A stretch of 64,000 nt of DNA from Kingdonia uniflora (Eukaryota > Streptophyta > Magnoliopsida > Ranunculales > Circaeasteraceae), in assembly GCA_014058105.1 (NCBI GenBank), contig JACGCM010000440.1, positions 1 to 64,000 on the forward strand. Reading direction: 5' to 3'. Within the stretch, counting starts at the first letter, position 1; each line of letters opens with the position of its first letter. The notes under the pieces were generated by a model. That model did no database searches, was not told where the DNA came from, and saw nothing but the letters and a program-made list of their open reading frames with translations. The translations under genes were made by a program, and so were the position numbers. Shown one piece after another: positions 62,328 to 64,000 of this stretch.

Positions 62328-62790
62328 CAAAATGCTGCATTTTTTTGTCTTAAATCTTGAATCTTGATACAATATTGACAGTGTGGTGGTTCACAAGAGG
62401 AGACAGTTATAAGCAGTAAGGCATTAAAGTGGATCCGGAAACGACTTTGCTTGAGTACTTGACCTTCGTATCACAGAGTAGGGTAAGTGTCGACGGCAAC
62501 CCAAACTTGATTAAAAAGGGTGACAAAATGCTGCATTTTTTTGTCTTAAATCTTGAATCTTGAATCTTGATACAATATTGACAGTGTGGTGGTTCACAAG
62601 AGGAGACAGTTATAAGCAGTAAGGCATTAAAGTGGATCCGGAAACGACTTTGCCTGAGACGCTTTTTAGACTCAACCTACTAATGTGTTATTGACTTATT
62701 CGACGATTTACTGCAAAACCCTTTTTAATCAAGTTTGGGTTGCCGTCGACACTTACCCTACTCTGTGATACGAAGGTCAAGTACTCAAGC
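62328..62790. repeat. Perfect direct repeat plus perfect 73-bp inverted repeat
   Basis: Direct repeat: 62328-62450 and 62524-62653 are identical except for one extra 7-bp GAATCTT unit in the second. Inverted repeat: 62449-62521 is the exact reverse complement of 62718-62790 (core GTAAGTGTCGACGGCAACC), with a 196-bp spacer that contains the second direct copy. The lack of any mismatch implies a recent event or an assembly artefact. Confidence 0.92.
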
Positions 62791-63269
62791 GAGGACGACA
62801 TGGGGGTGATATGACACAATTACTTGAAGGGTCTGAAGATAATACTGCAGCTAAGCGAGGAATCATAACATGTCTTCCATTATACAACCAAATCATTGAC
62901 ACAAATACAGAAGCTTACAAAGCATTGCAAGCACAATGAATTGCTTCATTGGGTGTCTTATACTAGATACTATATCGGGATGTTCATCACTAAAGATTTC
63001 TCCGTTACCAGATCCGTTACCAGATCCAGATGACATCTTCAGAATGTTCAGTTAAATAATATCATAACTTTAGGTGTAACCCAATTTACATAATATAACA
63101 TAAAATTGCTAAAAGCAAGTAAATTTTAGGCAACATGTTTGGATTTCATAAAGGTATAACTTATTATGTCCCTAAAAGGTTACAACTTGATCTTAGGAGA
63201 GTATATGCCATGAATATCACTAACATCGCCCCTATAGAGACAAAATAGCTAGATGGAATGCCTAAGTAG
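62791..63269. other. Spacer and probable 3' UTR of the chromatin-remodeler gene
   Basis: The part next to 63270 is presumably the 3' UTR of the minus-strand gene. A short plus-strand open stretch near 62812-62940 has no recognised family. Confidence 0.45.
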
Positions 63270-64000
63270 TTAGGACTGATCTGCTGATCCACTCCTTTTG
63301 CGGTTAGAAGTTTTCCCTCCTGCGATGGAATACGATGAACTCGGCACACCATGGCTTGATCTCTTTCGCTTGTGGGTCTTCCATGTGGGGATGTTCGGAC
63401 TCAAACTCCAACTGTCTCTGACCACATTTTCATATTCAGGTTGGTTAAACTGTAAAGGCTGTAAAGGTTCTACAGAGTTGTGCCTTTGTAAAGTCTGAGA
63501 AACGTAAACTACTTCCGGAGTTGTTACAGGCTCGCTATGATTCCTCAAAGGTTCTGATATTTCTTGTTCTTCCTCCCCCACATTGTCACTGGTTGACGCC
63601 TCGAAAAGAAGAGGATTTTCTCTCGTCCTGCCTTTAGTTGGTGCAAGGTTTGAAAAGTCTTCTCCATTCTCTACAGCCCTCATCCATTGAATATCACTGA
63701 GGGTGTCAGCGTAACTCACCTGTTTTCTGATTCTCTTTCCAGTTATACTGATTTCAGCTTTTGGATCCTTCTTTTCTGGGACAGAATAAGCCCAGTCGGG
63801 GACCTCATGTTCTTCCATCAATCTCGATCTATAATTCTCCCTCTGACGTCTCTCCTCGTCCATCTTCTCAAACATCCAGTACTCTTCTTCTGATCGGGCT
63901 GCCAGGCGGTTGATTTCCCTCTCGCTCGGTACATCAGTCCCAAGTGAGTTTGGACCTCTACGCATTATCTCCTGCAACATCTCCCTTCTATCCTGAGCTA
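63270..64000 (-). CDS. SWI2/SNF2 chromatin-remodelling ATPase, C-terminal exon (CHR12/CHR23 type), partial
   Basis: The frame is open from the window edge to a TAA at 63270-63272. It encodes about 243 residues, beginning AQDRREMLQEIMRRG, then LGTDVPSEREINRLAARSEE, FEKMDEERRQRENYRSRLME, EVPDWAYSVPEKK, SITGKRIRKQVSYADTLSD and IQWMRAVENGED. This is the region after the helicase domain (SnAC-like) in plant CHR12/CHR23 (MINUSCULE) proteins, followed by a low-complexity tail ending KTSNRKRSGSADQS. These ATPases slide nucleosomes and act in growth control and stem-cell maintenance. The ATPase core and N-terminus are outside the window. No stop or frameshift; codon pattern and exon look intact. Confidence 0.88.
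   Translation of the reverse strand, partial: AQDRREMLQEIMRRGPNSLGTDVPSEREINRLAARSEEEYWMFEKMDEERRQRENYRSRLMEEHEVPDWAYSVPEKKDPKAEISITGKRIRKQVSYADTLSDIQWMRAVENGEDFSNLAPTKGRTRENPLLFEASTSDNVGEEEQEISEPLRNHSEPVTTPEVVYVSQTLQRHNSVEPLQPLQFNQPEYENVVRDSWSLSPNIPTWKTHKRKRSSHGVPSSSYSIAGGKTSNRKRSGSADQS

Noticed and set aside
62400..62510. Aldehyde oxidase/xanthine dehydrogenase N-terminal fragment (KVDPETTLLEYL)
   Set aside because: The similarity is about ten residues and lacks the downstream Fe-S cysteines; too short to support.

Overview
The window is nuclear DNA of a flowering plant, most likely a eudicot. Three things point there: spliced genes with short AT-rich GT..AG introns, a plant-type ARF1 GTPase, and dense nested plant transposons (Ty1/copia, Ty3/gypsy Tat-type, L1 LINE, Mutator-like, hAT). 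About 80 percent of it is transposable-element sequence in various states of decay. Host genes or gene remnants lie at 14.2-17.9 kb and 51.9-64 kb.

Layout: (1) 1-3.6 kb, decayed pol and 3' LTR start of a Ty1/copia element (copia-1). (2) 4.2-11.3 kb, minus-strand copia-type element with about 0.88-kb LTRs, a decayed gag and no protease-integrase-RT core (copia-3). (3) 11.5-13.9 kb, a non-autonomous Mutator-like element with a perfect 9-bp target duplication, filled with satellite built on an 18-bp palindrome-like unit. (4) 14.2-17.9 kb, the intact ARF1-class gene, which has a 5' UTR intron and a 1.8-kb intron carrying a decayed minisatellite. (5) 17.9-20.6 kb, a large inverted repeat whose arms each carry a plant-mobile-domain (PMD) pseudogene. 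(6) 20.6-28.3 kb, two minus-strand L1 LINEs, one a 3' fragment and one nearly complete but broken. (7) 28.7-51.6 kb, a second copy of the copia-1 family (copia-2), expanded by a nested Tat-type gypsy element (32.2-47.0 kb) and a 1,052-bp hAT element inside its 3' LTR. (8) 51.9-55.9 kb, a short ankyrin-TPR gene with six consistent exons. (9) 56.8-62.2 kb, a run of same-strand gene fragments: DUF632-like, Rboh NADPH oxidase, an unrecognised two-exon ORF and an Agenet-like piece. (10) 62.3-62.8 kb, a perfect direct plus inverted repeat. (11) 63.3 kb to the end, the C-terminal exon of a SWI2/SNF2 chromatin remodeler of the CHR12/CHR23 type on the minus strand.

The most informative structures are the copia-gypsy-hAT nest with clean target-site duplications, the unexpected duplication of a copia-segment-plus-gypsy-LTR unit on both sides of the gypsy interior, the antisense coiled-coil gene carried by that gypsy element, and the PMD palindrome whose two arms share the same nonsense codons. 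No prokaryote-type operon, CRISPR array or rRNA/tRNA gene was seen. Homology calls rest on reading translations by eye; no database search was run.
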